This document shows positions 30,517 through 39,867 of a DNA stretch of 64,000 bases, piece by piece. Source of the stretch: Xanthomonas sp. XNM01. Lineage in GTDB: Bacteria; Pseudomonadota; Gammaproteobacteria; Xanthomonadales; Xanthomonadaceae. The stretch covers positions 496,001 to 560,000 of the forward strand of contig NZ_JACVAP010000004.1 in assembly GCF_014851915.1 (NCBI RefSeq), written 5' to 3'. The position numbers and the translations under genes are program-made. Positions within the stretch are counted from its first letter, which is position 1. Each line of letters begins with the position of its first letter. The notes under the pieces are model-generated. The model was not told the DNA's origin and did not search any database. It saw nothing but the letters and a program-made list of their open reading frames with translations.

Positions 30517-33477
30517 GTGTCCCGTCCTGCCTGTCGAACCGTCCGCCTGACGCTGCGCCGCCTGTTGGGGCTGGCGCTGCTGTGCCTGTCGCCGGCCGCG
30601 CTCGCGCTCGATCCGCAGCGCAGCGTCGACGAGTACACGGTGACCGCCTGGACGATGGAGGACGGGCTGCCGCACAACCTGGTCCATTCGATCGGCCAGG
30701 ACCAGGCCGGCCTGCTGTGGATCGGCACCTGGGAAGGCGCGGCGCGCTTCAACGGCCGCCAGTTCAGCGCCTTCGACGCCACCACCGTGCCCGGCATGCA
30801 GATCGCCGGCGTGCGCAGCATCCTGCCCGAGGCCGATGGGAGCGTGCTGTTCGGCACCGCCCAGTTCGGCGTGCTGCAGCGTAAGGCCGGCCGCTGGACG
30901 CGAGTCGCCGAAGCCGCGCTCGGCGGACTGGCGGTGTCCACCCTGCACCGGGACCGCGCGGGCGAGCTGTGGATCGGCACCGAGAGCTCGCTGTTCCGGC
31001 TCGATGCCCAGGGGCGGGTGCAGGAACCCGGACAGGATCCGCGCCTGAACGGGGCGCTGACCTACGTCCTGCTGCAGGACACCGACGGCGCGATGCTGGT
31101 CGGCAACAGCCGCGGCCTGTTCCGGATGACCGCCGGCGGCATCGAGGATCTCGGGCGCCGCGTCGGCCTGCCTGCCGAGGCCGTGCGCGGTCTGGTCCGC
31201 GCCCGCGATGGCGGCCTGTGGGTCGCCGGCGATGGCGGCGTCTGGCACCTGCACGACGGGCGGGCGGTGCCGCTGCTGCGCGAGCGCGTGGAAGCGGTGC
31301 TCGACGACCGCGACGGCAACCTGTGGATGCTGCGCGCGGCCGGCGGTCTGGTCCGCCGCGGCGCCGACGGGCTGCAGGTGCTCGGTGAGCGCCACGGCCT
31401 GGTCGGACGCGGTTCGCCGGCGCTGTTCGAGGACCGCGAGGGCCTGATCTGGGCCGGTACCACCAACGGCCTGTTCCGGATCTCGGACGGCGCGGTCTAT
31501 GGCATCGGTACCGCCGGCGGGCTCGGCGACGATTACGTGCGCACCATCCTGCAGGCGCGCGATGGCGGGATCTGGATCGGCCATGCCAGCGGGCTCGACC
31601 TGTGGCGCGACGGGCAGCCGCAGCGCGTGCGCCTGGCCGCCGACGGGCAGCCGCAGCCATCGGTGATGGCCTTGGCCGAGGACGCCGGCGGCCGCATCCT
31701 GGTCGGCACCTACGACCAGGGCGTGCTGGGCGTGCTCGCCGGCGACGGGGTGCGGACCCGGATCGACAAGGCATCCGGGCTGCCGTCCGACCATGTCCGC
31801 GCGATCCTGCAGGACCGCGATGGCAGCGTCTGGATCGGCACCGGCGGCGGCCTGGTGCGCTGGCGGGACGGACGTCCGGAACGGATCTATGGCGAGGCCG
31901 ACGGCCTGCCCGCGCGGTTCGTGCGCACCCTGTACCAGGCCCGCGACGGCACGGTGTGGATCGGGACGTCCGGCGGCATCGCCGCGTTGCGGCGCGACGG
32001 CACGCTGCGTGGCTGGCGTCCGGCGGATGGGTTTCCCGCGGTCGGCAGCTTCGATTTCCTCGAGGACGCCGACGGCACGCTGTGGATCGCCAGCGACCGC
32101 GGCGTGCTGCGGATGCGCGACGGGCGCTTCAGCCAGTACGACCATCGCGTCGGCCTGCCGCGCGACACGGTGCTGCGGATCCTCGACGACGGTGCGGGCA
32201 ACCTGTGGCTGTCAAGCAACTACGGCGTGTTCCGGATCCCGCGCGCAGGCTTCGACGAGGTCGACCGCGGGACGCGGACGCAGCTGGTGGTCGAGGTGTT
32301 CGACCACAACGACGGCATGCCCAGCAGCCAGGCCAACGGCAGCAGCGCACCGGCCGGCTGGCGCATGCGCGATGGCCGGCTTTGGTTTCCCACCGCGCGC
32401 GGCGTGGTGGTGATCGACCCGACGGTGGCCAGCCGCCAGCGCGCCCGCGACACGCCGCTGTTGATCGAGGCGGCCGAGGTCGACGGCCAGCCGCTGCCGC
32501 TGGACGTCACCCCGGTGCTGCCGCCGGACGCGCGCCGCCTGACCGTGCATTACGCCGCGATCAGCCTGCGTGCGCCCGGCAAGCTGCGCTACCGCTATCG
32601 GCTGTCCGGGTTCGAGCACGCCTGGGTCGACGCCGGCGGCGGTACCGAGGCCGCCTACACCAACCTGCCGCCGGGCCGGTTCCGCTTCGAGGTGCAGGCG
32701 ACCAACGCGCCGGCCGACTGGAGCGGTACCGTGGCCAGCGCCGGCTTCGACCTCCAGGTCGAGCCGCCGTTCTGGTACCGCTTCTGGTTCCTGCTGTCGT
32801 GCGCGGCGGGCCTGGCGGTGCTGGCGGTACTGGTCCATCTGGGCATGACCGCGCGCCAGCGCGCGCACCGCCGCCGTCTGCGCGCGCTGGTCGAGCAGGG
32901 CACGCGCGAACTGCGGCTAAAGAACGAGGCGCTGGAACGCTCCGACCGCGAGCGCGAGGCGCTGATGCAGCAGCTGGCCTGGCAGGCCACCCACGACACC
33001 CTGACCGGGCTGCCGAACCGGCGCGCCGGCGACCAGCGGCTGGACCAGGCGATCGCCGCGGCGGAGGCCACCGGCGCACCGCTGTGCGTGGCCTTGATCG
33101 ACATCGACCACTTCAAGCGGGTCAACGACCGCCATGGTCACGCCGCCGGCGATGCGGTGCTGTGCCGGGTCGCGGCGACGATGGGCGAGTTCGCGGAGCG
33201 GCAGGCGATCTTCATCTCGCGCCATGGCGGCGAGGAATTCCTGGCCTGCATGCCCGGCCGGCACCTGGCGCAGGCGGAGGCGGCGATGGCCATGCTGGCC
33301 GCCGCGATCGCCGGCCAGCAGCTGCGCCTGGACGACGGCGCCAGCCTGCACTGCACGGTCAGCGCCGGCGTGGCGGCACTGGTTCCCGGCCAGAGCGCGC
33401 ACGCGCTGCTGGCGGTGGCCGACCAGCGCCTGCACGAGGCCAAGCAGCAGGGGCGTGACCGGATCGTCGCCGGCTGA
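30517..33477 (+). CDS. Beta-propeller sensor diguanylate cyclase (Reg_prop, Y_Y_Y, GGDEF)
   Basis: This 986-aa membrane protein starts at GTG 30517 after a GGGGG stretch. It has a signal-like N-terminus (LLGLALLCLSPAALA), then about a dozen two-component-regulator propeller repeats to near residue 680, recognisable by recurring WIGT and GL-R motifs. A Y_Y_Y domain, one transmembrane helix near residues 756-778, a short coiled coil and a GGDEF domain follow. The catalytic loop reads RHGGEEF near residue 905, and IDIDHFKRVNDRHGH contributes the metal site, so it should make c-di-GMP. The RxxD inhibitory I-site expected just before GGEEF is absent. The periplasmic ligand is unknown. It is convergent with the lysR gene 8 bp away. 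Confidence 0.93.
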   Translation: MSRPACRTVRLTLRRLLGLALLCLSPAALALDPQRSVDEYTVTAWTMEDGLPHNLVHSIGQDQAGLLWIGTWEGAARFNGRQFSAFDATTVPGMQIAGVRSILPEADGSVLFGTAQFGVLQRKAGRWTRVAEAALGGLAVSTLHRDRAGELWIGTESSLFRLDAQGRVQEPGQDPRLNGALTYVLLQDTDGAMLVGNSRGLFRMTAGGIEDLGRRVGLPAEAVRGLVRARDGGLWVAGDGGVWHLHDGRAVPLLRERVEAVLDDRDGNLWMLRAAGGLVRRGADGLQVLGERHGLVGRGSPALFEDREGLIWAGTTNGLFRISDGAVYGIGTAGGLGDDYVRTILQARDGGIWIGHASGLDLWRDGQPQRVRLAADGQPQPSVMALAEDAGGRILVGTYDQGVLGVLAGDGVRTRIDKASGLPSDHVRAILQDRDGSVWIGTGGGLVRWRDGRPERIYGEADGLPARFVRTLYQARDGTVWIGTSGGIAALRRDGTLRGWRPADGFPAVGSFDFLEDADGTLWIASDRGVLRMRDGRFSQYDHRVGLPRDTVLRILDDGAGNLWLSSNYGVFRIPRAGFDEVDRGTRTQLVVEVFDHNDGMPSSQANGSSAPAGWRMRDGRLWFPTARGVVVIDPTVASRQRARDTPLLIEAAEVDGQPLPLDVTPVLPPDARRLTVHYAAISLRAPGKLRYRYRLSGFEHAWVDAGGGTEAAYTNLPPGRFRFEVQATNAPADWSGTVASAGFDLQVEPPFWYRFWFLLSCAAGLAVLAVLVHLGMTARQRAHRRRLRALVEQGTRELRLKNEALERSDREREALMQQLAWQATHDTLTGLPNRRAGDQRLDQAIAAAEATGAPLCVALIDIDHFKRVNDRHGHAAGDAVLCRVAATMGEFAERQAIFISRHGGEEFLACMPGRHLAQAEAAMAMLAAAIAGQQLRLDDGASLHCTVSAGVAALVPGQSAHALLAVADQRLHEAKQQGRDRIVAG

Positions 33478-33485
33478 GGCGTCGC

Positions 33486-34388
33486 TCAGGCGCCGTGATC
33501 CGGTGCGCTGCCCGGTGCCGGATCGGCATGCGCGTGCAGCAGCGCGGCGAACGCCACGGCCGCGCGCGACAGCGTGCGCCCGCCATGCACGACCACACCC
33601 AGTTTCCGTTCCAGCGCCACGCCGGGAACGGCCAGCACCCGGACCTGCGTGTCGACCATGGTGTCCGGCAGCGCGCTCCACGCCAGCCCGACCGAAACCA
33701 TCATCTTGATCGTCTCCAGGTAGTTGGTCGTCATCCGCAACTGCAGCGACAGGCCGCGGCGGGCGAAGGTGTCGGCGACGATGCGGTGGGTGAAGGTGCC
33801 CGGGTCGGGCAGCACCGCCGGATGCGCGGCGATGTCGGCCAGACCCACCTTCGCGCGGCGCGCCAGCGGATGGTCGGGCGCCACCACGAAGCGCAGCGGA
33901 TCGTTCCACAGCGGTGTCGCCTGCAGCGGCGGCTCGGTCGGTCCCAGCGTGGTCACCGCCAGTTCGGCCTCGCCCTGCAGCACCTGCGCATAGGCCTGCT
34001 CGGAATCCATGAAGCGGATGTCCAGCGCCACCTGCGGATGCGCGCCGCTGAACCGGCGCAGCAGGTCGGGCAGCCGGTGCAGGCCGACATGATGGCTGGT
34101 GGCCACCCGCAGGCGGCCGCCGATGTCCTGGCCGAGATCCTGCAACGCGCGCCGGGCCGCGTCGGCCTCGGCCAGCATCCGCTGCGCGCGCGGCAGCAGC
34201 AGGCGACCGGCCTCGGTCAGCACGATCTGGCGGCCGAGCCGGTCGAACAGGCGCTGCTCGAGCGACTGCTCCAGCAGGGCGATGCGCTTGCTCACCGCCG
34301 GCTGGGTCAGGTGCAGGTGCTCGGCCGCGGCGGAGAAACCGCCGTGCTCGGCGACGGCGACGAAGGCGGTCAGGCCGGTCCAGTCCAT
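33486..34388 (-). CDS. LysR-family regulator divergent from leuCDB
   Basis: This 300-aa LysR-type regulator has an N-terminal winged helix at residues 1-60 (FVAVAEHGGFSAAAEHLHLT, then QPAVSKRIALLE) and a substrate-binding co-inducer domain. The start at 34388 gives the usual LysR N-terminus MDWTGLTAFVAVAE; extensions upstream run through the operator region. It is divergent from leuC with a dyad lying just before its own ATG, so it probably represses itself and regulates leuCDB. The inducer might be a leucine-pathway intermediate such as 2-isopropylmalate, by analogy with other Leu-linked LysR proteins; this is inference. Confidence 0.9.
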   Translation of the reverse strand: MDWTGLTAFVAVAEHGGFSAAAEHLHLTQPAVSKRIALLEQSLEQRLFDRLGRQIVLTEAGRLLLPRAQRMLAEADAARRALQDLGQDIGGRLRVATSHHVGLHRLPDLLRRFSGAHPQVALDIRFMDSEQAYAQVLQGEAELAVTTLGPTEPPLQATPLWNDPLRFVVAPDHPLARRAKVGLADIAAHPAVLPDPGTFTHRIVADTFARRGLSLQLRMTTNYLETIKMMVSVGLAWSALPDTMVDTQVRVLAVPGVALERKLGVVVHGGRTLSRAAVAFAALLHAHADPAPGSAPDHGA

Positions 34389-34391
34389 CCG

Positions 34392-34408
34392 GATTCCAGT
34401 TGGGAATC
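34392..34408. promoter_or_regulatory. LysR-type binding dyad (T-N11-A)
   Basis: GATTCC and GGAATC form a perfect inverted repeat with a 5-nt spacer, and it contains the T-N11-A core typical of LysR recognition sites. It begins 4 nt upstream of the lysR start codon and 124 nt before leuC, in the shared divergent promoter region. Confidence 0.6.
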
Positions 34409-34471
34409 GAATGGATGAAAAATATGCATTTGAGTAATCGAAGGCAAGCCGGCAGGATGGCCGTCCAGCTG

Positions 34472-34488
34472 GCGGGAAGCGCTCCCGC
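34472..34488 (+). other. Hairpin in the leuC upstream region
   Basis: GCGGGA pairs with TCCCGC across a 5-nt loop, 27 nt before the leuC ATG. It has no T-tract and no Leu-codon leader peptide in front of it, so it does not look like an attenuator. It may be an mRNA structural element. Confidence 0.3.
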
Positions 34489-34515
34489 GCGCCAGACACG
34501 CACCGAGGCAGCACG

Positions 34516-35943
34516 ATGGCCGGCAAGACCCTGTACGACAAGCTGTGGGAGATGCACGAGGTGAGCCGTCGCGACGATGGCTCCTCGCTGATCTACATCG
34601 ACCGGCACATCCTCCACGAAGTGACCTCGCCGCAGGCGTTCGAAGGCCTGCGTCTGGCCGGCCGCGCGCCGTGGCGGATCGACGCCAACATCGCTACTCC
34701 CGACCACAACGTGCCGACCACCCGCGCCGAGCGTCAGGGCGGGCTGGAGGCGATCGTCGACGAGGTCTCGCGGCTGCAGGTGCAGACGCTGGACGAGAAC
34801 TGCGACGCCTTCGGCATCCTCGAGTTCAAGATGAACGATGCGCGCCAGGGCATCGTCCACGTGGTCGGCCCGGAGCAGGGCGCCACGCTGCCGGGCATGA
34901 CCGTGGTCTGCGGCGACTCGCATACCTCCACGCATGGCGCGTTCGGGGCGCTGGCGCACGGCATCGGCACCTCCGAGGTCGAGCACGTGCTGGCCACCCA
35001 GTGCCTGATCGCCAAGAAGATGAAGAACATGCAGGTGCGTGTCGAGGGCACGCTGCCGTTTGGCGTCACCGCCAAGGACATCGTGCTGGCGGTCATCGGC
35101 CGCATCGGCACCGCCGGCGGCAACGGCCATGCGCTGGAGTTCGCCGGCAGCGCGATCCGCGATTTGTCGGTCGAAGGCCGGATGACGATCTGCAACATGG
35201 CGATCGAGGCCGGCGCGCGTGTCGGCATGGTCGCGGTGGACGAGAAGACCATCGACTACGTGCGCGGCCGTCCGTTCTCGCCGAAGGGCGCGGACTGGGA
35301 CGCGGCCGTGGTCCAGTGGCGCGACCTGGTCTCCGACCCGGACGCGCACTTCGACACCGTGGTCGAGCTGAAGGCCGAGGACATCCGGCCGCAGGTCAGC
35401 TGGGGCACCTCGCCGGAGATGGTGCTGGCAGTGGACCAGAACGTGCCGGACCCGGCACGGGAATCCGATCCGGTGAGGAAGGATTCGATCACCCGCGCGC
35501 TGAAGTACATGGGCTTGCAGGCCAACCAGCCGATCACCGCGATCCGGCTGGACCGCGTGTTCATCGGCTCGTGCACCAACTCGCGGATCGAGGATCTGCG
35601 TGCCGCCGCCGAGGTGGCCAGGGGCCGCAGGGTCGCGGCGAGCGTGAAGCAGGCGCTGGTGGTGCCGGGCTCGGGTCTGGTCAAGGCGCAGGCCGAGGCC
35701 GAGGGCCTGGACAAGGTGTTCCTCGAGGCCGGTTTCGAGTGGCGCGAGCCGGGTTGCTCGATGTGCCTGGCGATGAACCCGGACAAGCTCGGCAGCGGCG
35801 AACACTGCGCGTCGACCTCGAACCGCAACTTCGAAGGCCGCCAGGGCGCCGGTGGCCGCACCCACCTGGTCAGCCCGGCGATGGCGGCCGCCGCGGCGGT
35901 GGCGGGCCACTTCGTCGATGTGCGCGAACTGATGCAGGCCTGA
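34516..35943 (+). CDS. leuC: 3-isopropylmalate dehydratase large subunit
   Basis: This 475-aa aconitase-family subunit isomerises 2- to 3-isopropylmalate in leucine synthesis with LeuD. The three 4Fe-4S cysteines are visible: [11 protein letters not shown] near residue 354, then [12 protein letters not shown] near residue 415. Substrate motifs include [16 protein letters not shown]. It is the first gene of the leuC-leuD-leuB operon, with leuD beginning 10 nt after its stop. The divergent LysR gene is its probable regulator. The length agrees with the LeuC norm of about 470. Confidence 0.98.
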   Translation: MAGKTLYDKLWEMHEVSRRDDGSSLIYIDRHILHEVTSPQAFEGLRLAGRAPWRIDANIATPDHNVPTTRAERQGGLEAIVDEVSRLQVQTLDENCDAFGILEFKMNDARQGIVHVVGPEQGATLPGMTVVCGDSHTSTHGAFGALAHGIGTSEVEHVLATQCLIAKKMKNMQVRVEGTLPFGVTAKDIVLAVIGRIGTAGGNGHALEFAGSAIRDLSVEGRMTICNMAIEAGARVGMVAVDEKTIDYVRGRPFSPKGADWDAAVVQWRDLVSDPDAHFDTVVELKAEDIRPQVSWGTSPEMVLAVDQNVPDPARESDPVRKDSITRALKYMGLQANQPITAIRLDRVFIGSCTNSRIEDLRAAAEVARGRRVAASVKQALVVPGSGLVKAQAEAEGLDKVFLEAGFEWREPGCSMCLAMNPDKLGSGEHCASTSNRNFEGRQGAGGRTHLVSPAMAAAAAVAGHFVDVRELMQA

Positions 35944-35953
35944 GGAGCAGACC

Positions 35954-36601
35954 ATGAAAGCCTTCACCACCCACACCGGCCTGGTCGCCCCGCTGGACCG
36001 CGCCAACGTCGATACCGACCAGATCATTCCCAAGCAGTTCCTGAAGTCGATCAAGCGCACAGGCTTCGGTCCGAACCTGTTCGACGAATGGCGCTATCTC
36101 GATGTCGGCCAGCCCGGCCAGGACAGCAGCGCACGCCCGCTCAACCACGAGTTCGTGCTGAATTTCCCGCGCTATGCCGGCGCCAGCGTGCTGCTGGCAC
36201 GCGAGAATTTCGGCTGCGGCTCCTCGCGCGAACACGCGCCGTGGGCGCTGGACGAATACGGCTTCCGCACCGTGATCGCGCCGAGCTTCGCCGACATCTT
36301 CTTCAACAACAGCTTCAAGAACGGGCTGCTGCCGATCGTGCTGGCCGATGCCGAGGTCGATGCGCTGTTCGCGCAGGCCGAGGCGACCGAGGGCTATACG
36401 CTGACCGTCGACCTGGCCACGCAGACCGTGACCCGCCCGGACGGCGTGCAGTACCGCTTCGAGATCGATGCCTTCCGCAAGCACTGCCTGCTGCACGGCC
36501 TGGACGACATCGGCCTGACCCTGCAGGAACGCGATGCCATCGCCGCGTTCGAAACCCGCCACAAGGCCGCCAGCCCCTGGCTGTTCGGCGCGATCCGCTG
36601 A
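35954..36601 (+). CDS. leuD: 3-isopropylmalate dehydratase small subunit
   Basis: This 215-aa swivelling-domain partner of LeuC carries the [18 protein letters not shown] loop that contacts substrate. [14 protein letters not shown] near the N-terminus is typical of the family. GAGGAG lies about 7 nt before the ATG. It is transcribed between leuC and leuB in one operon. Confidence 0.97.
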   Translation: MKAFTTHTGLVAPLDRANVDTDQIIPKQFLKSIKRTGFGPNLFDEWRYLDVGQPGQDSSARPLNHEFVLNFPRYAGASVLLARENFGCGSSREHAPWALDEYGFRTVIAPSFADIFFNNSFKNGLLPIVLADAEVDALFAQAEATEGYTLTVDLATQTVTRPDGVQYRFEIDAFRKHCLLHGLDDIGLTLQERDAIAAFETRHKAASPWLFGAIR

Positions 36602-36618
36602 CAAGGAACACGTAGACA

Positions 36619-37692
36619 ATGAGCAAGAAGATCCTGGTCCTGCCCGGCGACGGCATCGGTCCTGAAATCGTCGCCGAGGCGGTCAAGGTGCTGGAACTGG
36701 TCGACGCCCGCGACGGCCTCGGCCTGAGTCTGGAGTTCGACGACCTGGGCGGCGCGGCCTACGACCGTTACGGCACGCCGCTGGCCGACGAAACCCTGGC
36801 GCGCGCGCGCGCCGCCGATGCGGTGCTGCTCGGTGCGGTCGGTGGCCCGAAGTGGGACACGATCGACCCGGCGCTGCGCCCGGAGCGCGGTCTGCTGAAG
36901 ATCCGCTCGCAGCTGGGCCTGTTCGCCAACCTGCGTCCGGCGCTGCTGTATCCGCAGCTGGCCGGCGCGTCCACGCTCAAGCCCGAGGTCGTGTCCGGCC
37001 TGGACATCCTGATCGTGCGCGAGCTCACCGGCGGCATCTACTTCGGCGCGCCGCGCGGGACCGAAGTGCTGCCCGACGGCCAGCGCAAGGCCTACGACAC
37101 GCTGCCCTACACCGAGAGCGAGATCGCCCGCATCGCCCGGGTCGGCTTCGACATGGCGCGCGTGCGCGGGAAGAAGCTGTGCTCGGTCGACAAGGCCAAC
37201 GTACTGGCGTCGAGCCAGCTGTGGCGCGCGGTGGTCGAGGAGGTCGCGAAGGACTATCCGGACGTGGCGCTGTCGCACATGTACGTCGACAACGCGGCGA
37301 TGCAGCTGGTGCGCGCGCCCAAGCAGTTCGACGTGATCGTCACCGACAACATGTTCGGCGACATCCTGTCCGACCAGGCCTCGATGCTGACCGGCTCGAT
37401 CGGCATGCTGCCGTCGGCGTCGCTGGATGCCGACAACAAGGGCATGTACGAGCCCTGCCACGGCTCGGCGCCGGACATCGCCGGCCAGGGCGTGGCCAAC
37501 CCGCTGGCGACGATCCTGTCGGTGGCGATGCTGCTGCGCTACAGCCTGGGTGCGCCGGCCAGCGCCGATGCGATCGAACGCGCGGTCGGCCAGGTGCTGG
37601 ATGCGGGCCTGCGCACCGCCGACATCTGGTCGGAAGGGACCCGCAAGGTCGGCACGGCGGAGATGGGCGCGGCGGTGGCCGCCGCGCTCTGA
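36619..37692 (+). CDS. leuB: 3-isopropylmalate dehydrogenase
   Basis: This 357-aa NAD-dependent enzyme oxidises and decarboxylates 3-isopropylmalate to 2-ketoisocaproate. It opens with [20 protein letters not shown], has the substrate helix [19 protein letters not shown], and carries the metal-binding [17 protein letters not shown]. It ends with [22 protein letters not shown] precedes the ATG by about 10 nt. It is the last gene of the leuCDB operon; a GC hairpin follows 18 nt after the stop. Confidence 0.98.
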   Translation: MSKKILVLPGDGIGPEIVAEAVKVLELVDARDGLGLSLEFDDLGGAAYDRYGTPLADETLARARAADAVLLGAVGGPKWDTIDPALRPERGLLKIRSQLGLFANLRPALLYPQLAGASTLKPEVVSGLDILIVRELTGGIYFGAPRGTEVLPDGQRKAYDTLPYTESEIARIARVGFDMARVRGKKLCSVDKANVLASSQLWRAVVEEVAKDYPDVALSHMYVDNAAMQLVRAPKQFDVIVTDNMFGDILSDQASMLTGSIGMLPSASLDADNKGMYEPCHGSAPDIAGQGVANPLATILSVAMLLRYSLGAPASADAIERAVGQVLDAGLRTADIWSEGTRKVGTAEMGAAVAAAL

Positions 37693-37709
37693 TCGAACGG
37701 GAAACGGGT

Positions 37710-37734
37710 GCGCCGTGCCCGTGCGGGACGGCGC
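37710..37734 (+). terminator. GC hairpin after leuB
   Basis: GCGCCGT (710-716) pairs with ACGGCGC (728-734), with an inner CCCG/CGGG pairing. There is no T-tract. Between here and 37933 I see no gene or other structure. Confidence 0.4.
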
Positions 37735-37933
37735 GGACCTCGCGCCGGCCGCCGCGTCGCCCGGCTACGGGCCAGCGCGTGGGACGGATGCTCGCACGCG
37801 ACTGCCGCAGTGTGCCGGACATGCAGCAGCACGGCAGCCGGATGCGCGGATGCAGTCCGGTCGCGAACGGTGCGGAAGCGTACTTGCTGGCAGATGCGGT
37901 CGCGTGGCAGCACGCAGCCGCATCAGGGCAGCG

Positions 37934-38146
37934 TCAGGCCGGTGCGCCCACAGCGAACGATGCGGCGCTGGAGCCGGTGGACGCATCGCGGGCGTCCGCC
38001 ACGTCGCCGGCCGTCGCGGCCGGGCGGAGGATCACGGTGGACCCGCTGTGCGGGTAGGGCGTATCGGACAGCCGGCGCGAGAGGGCACGGTGCACGGCCG
38101 CATCGAAACTGAGCGTGGCGGCCTGGGTACTTTCGGGGAGCGGCAT
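37934..38146 (-). CDS. Small hypothetical protein (70 aa)
   Basis: I do not recognise this gene. The frame from ATG 38146 encodes 70 residues starting MPLPESTQAATLSFDAAVHR and ending in a Ser/Ala-rich tail. It is supported by a strong Shine-Dalgarno, AGAGGA, about 8 nt upstream, and by lying in a 600-bp gap that is otherwise empty. No signal peptide, membrane helix or Cys cluster is present. The N-terminal 45 residues (ALSRRLSDTPYPHSG) look more protein-like than the tail. It lies downstream of leuA on the same strand, but after leuA's putative terminator. Confidence 0.4.
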   Translation of the reverse strand: MPLPESTQAATLSFDAAVHRALSRRLSDTPYPHSGSTVILRPAATAGDVADARDASTGSSAASFAVGAPA

Positions 38147-38254
38147 CGACAACGATCCTCTGGACGGCCCCCTATGTAACCGGGTCCGCATGACAACGGC
38201 GTGGATGGATCCGCCCGCTGCGCAGGCCGCAGCGGCAACAGGAGGGAACGGCAA

Positions 38255-38284
38255 CGCGCCCACGGCCGGATGACCGTGGGCGCG
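38255..38284 (-). terminator. Hairpin ending the ilvC-leuA operon
   Basis: An 11-bp perfect stem (CGCGCCCACGG / CCGTGGGCGCG) with an 8-nt loop lies 11 nt beyond the leuA stop codon. It lacks a T-tract, so termination may need Rho, or it may protect the 3' end. Confidence 0.6.
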
Positions 38285-38295
38285 GAACAGCGGAC

Positions 38296-39867
38296 TCAGG
38301 CGGTCGCGGCTTCCACCGCCACGCCGCGCCGCTGGCGCAGCAGGCGGTTGGCTACGTCCAGCCAGGCCAGCGCGCTGGCCTCGATGATGTCGCGGCTGGT
38401 GCCGGTGCCTTCGAATTCCTCGTCGCCCTGGCGCACGCTGAGGCTGGCCTCGCCGCGCGCGTCGGCACCGATGCCGACGCTGTGCACCTGGTAGCTTTCC
38501 AGGCTCAGCTGCACGCCGGTGGCCGAGGCCAGCGCGGCGAACAGCGCGTCGACCGGGCCGTCGCCTTCGGCCGTTTCCGACACGCGGCGGCCGTCCGGAT
38601 CGGACAGTTCCACGGTGGCGCTGGCCTTCTGCCCGCGGTCGCTGACCGTCATCGACGCCAGCCGGTAGCCCTGGCCGTCCTGGCCATCCTGCATCAGCGT
38701 CTGCAGGTCGGCGTCGGTGACCACGCGCTGCTGCTCGCACAGCGCCTTGAAGTCGGCGAAGACCAGATCCAGGTCGCCTTCCTCCAGGTAGTAGCCGAGC
38801 GCGCGCAGGCGCGCCTCGACGGCGGCGCGGCCGCTGTGGCGGCCCAGCACCATCTGCGTGTCCGGCCAGCCCACGTCCTGCGGACGCATGATCTCGTAGG
38901 TGCCGCGGTGGCGCAGCATGCCGTGCTGGTGGATGCCCGACTCGTGCGCGAATGCATTGGCGCCGACCACGGCCTTGTTGCGCTGGACCGGCATGCCGAC
39001 CAGACGCTGCAGCAGCTGCGAGGTCGGCACCAGGCGGCGGGTGTCGATGCCGCTGTCGGCATTGAAGAAGGCGCTGCGCACCTTCAGCGCCATCACGATC
39101 TCTTCCAGCGCGCAGTTGCCGGCGCGCTCGCCAATGCCGTTGATCGTGCACTCGACCTGGCGCGCGCCGCCTTCGATCGCGGCCAGGCTGTTGGCCACGG
39201 CCAGGCCCAGATCGTTGTGGCAGTGCGCGCTGAAGATCACCTTGTCCGCGCCCGGCACGTTGGCGATCAGGCGCTGGAACAGGCCGCGGATCTCCTCGGG
39301 CGTGGTGAAGCCGACGGTGTCGGGCACGTTGATCGTGGTCGCACCGGCGGCGATCGCCGCGGCGATGACCTCATGCAGGAAGTCTTCTTCGGTGCGCGTG
39401 CCGTCCTCGGTGGAGAACTCGATGTCGTCGATGTGGCGTTTGGCGTAGGCCACGCTCTCGACGATGCGGTCCAGCACCTGCTGCCGCGTCAGGCGCAGCT
39501 TGTGCTCGCGGTGCAGCGGGCTGGTCGACAGGAACACGTGCAGACGCGGGTTGGCGGCGGCTTCGAGCGCGCGCAGCGAGATGTCGATGTCCGACTGCAG
39601 GCAGCGCGACAGCACGGCCAGGGTCGGGCTGCGCACCTCGCGGGCGATCAGGGCCATCGCTTCGCGGTCGGACTGCGAACTGGCCGGGAAGCCGGTCTCG
39701 ATGACGTCCACGCCCAGGTCGGCCAGGGCGCGGGCCATCACCAGCTTCTGCGGAGGGGTCATGCTGCAGCCGGGGGACTGTTCGCCATCGCGCAGCGTGG
39801 TGTCGAATACGCGGACGCGGGCCGGGGCTCCCCCCTCGGGGGTGGCGGTGTTAATGGGCGCGTTCAC
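38296..39867 (-). CDS. leuA: 2-isopropylmalate synthase
   Basis: This 523-aa enzyme condenses acetyl-CoA and 2-ketoisovalerate, the committed step of leucine synthesis. The catalytic TIM barrel starts [20 protein letters not shown] and contains [20 protein letters not shown] and [17 protein letters not shown]. The C-terminal roughly 130 residues form the leucine-binding regulatory domain. The start is GTG 39867, which overlaps the ilvA stop (GTGA) and has GAGGAAC upstream inside ilvA. It is the last gene of the leftward ilvC-G-M-A-leuA operon, so it should be co-controlled by the ilv leader attenuator. Confidence 0.97.
   Translation of the reverse strand: MNAPINTATPEGGAPARVRVFDTTLRDGEQSPGCSMTPPQKLVMARALADLGVDVIETGFPASSQSDREAMALIAREVRSPTLAVLSRCLQSDIDISLRALEAAANPRLHVFLSTSPLHREHKLRLTRQQVLDRIVESVAYAKRHIDDIEFSTEDGTRTEEDFLHEVIAAAIAAGATTINVPDTVGFTTPEEIRGLFQRLIANVPGADKVIFSAHCHNDLGLAVANSLAAIEGGARQVECTINGIGERAGNCALEEIVMALKVRSAFFNADSGIDTRRLVPTSQLLQRLVGMPVQRNKAVVGANAFAHESGIHQHGMLRHRGTYEIMRPQDVGWPDTQMVLGRHSGRAAVEARLRALGYYLEEGDLDLVFADFKALCEQQRVVTDADLQTLMQDGQDGQGYRLASMTVSDRGQKASATVELSDPDGRRVSETAEGDGPVDALFAALASATGVQLSLESYQVHSVGIGADARGEASLSVRQGDEEFEGTGTSRDIIEASALAWLDVANRLLRQRRGVAVEAATA

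Noticed and set aside
34414..34515. Possible leucine leader peptide upstream of leuC
   Set aside because: The frame from the ATG at about 34415 contains few Leu codons and no run of them, and the nearby hairpin lacks a T-tract.
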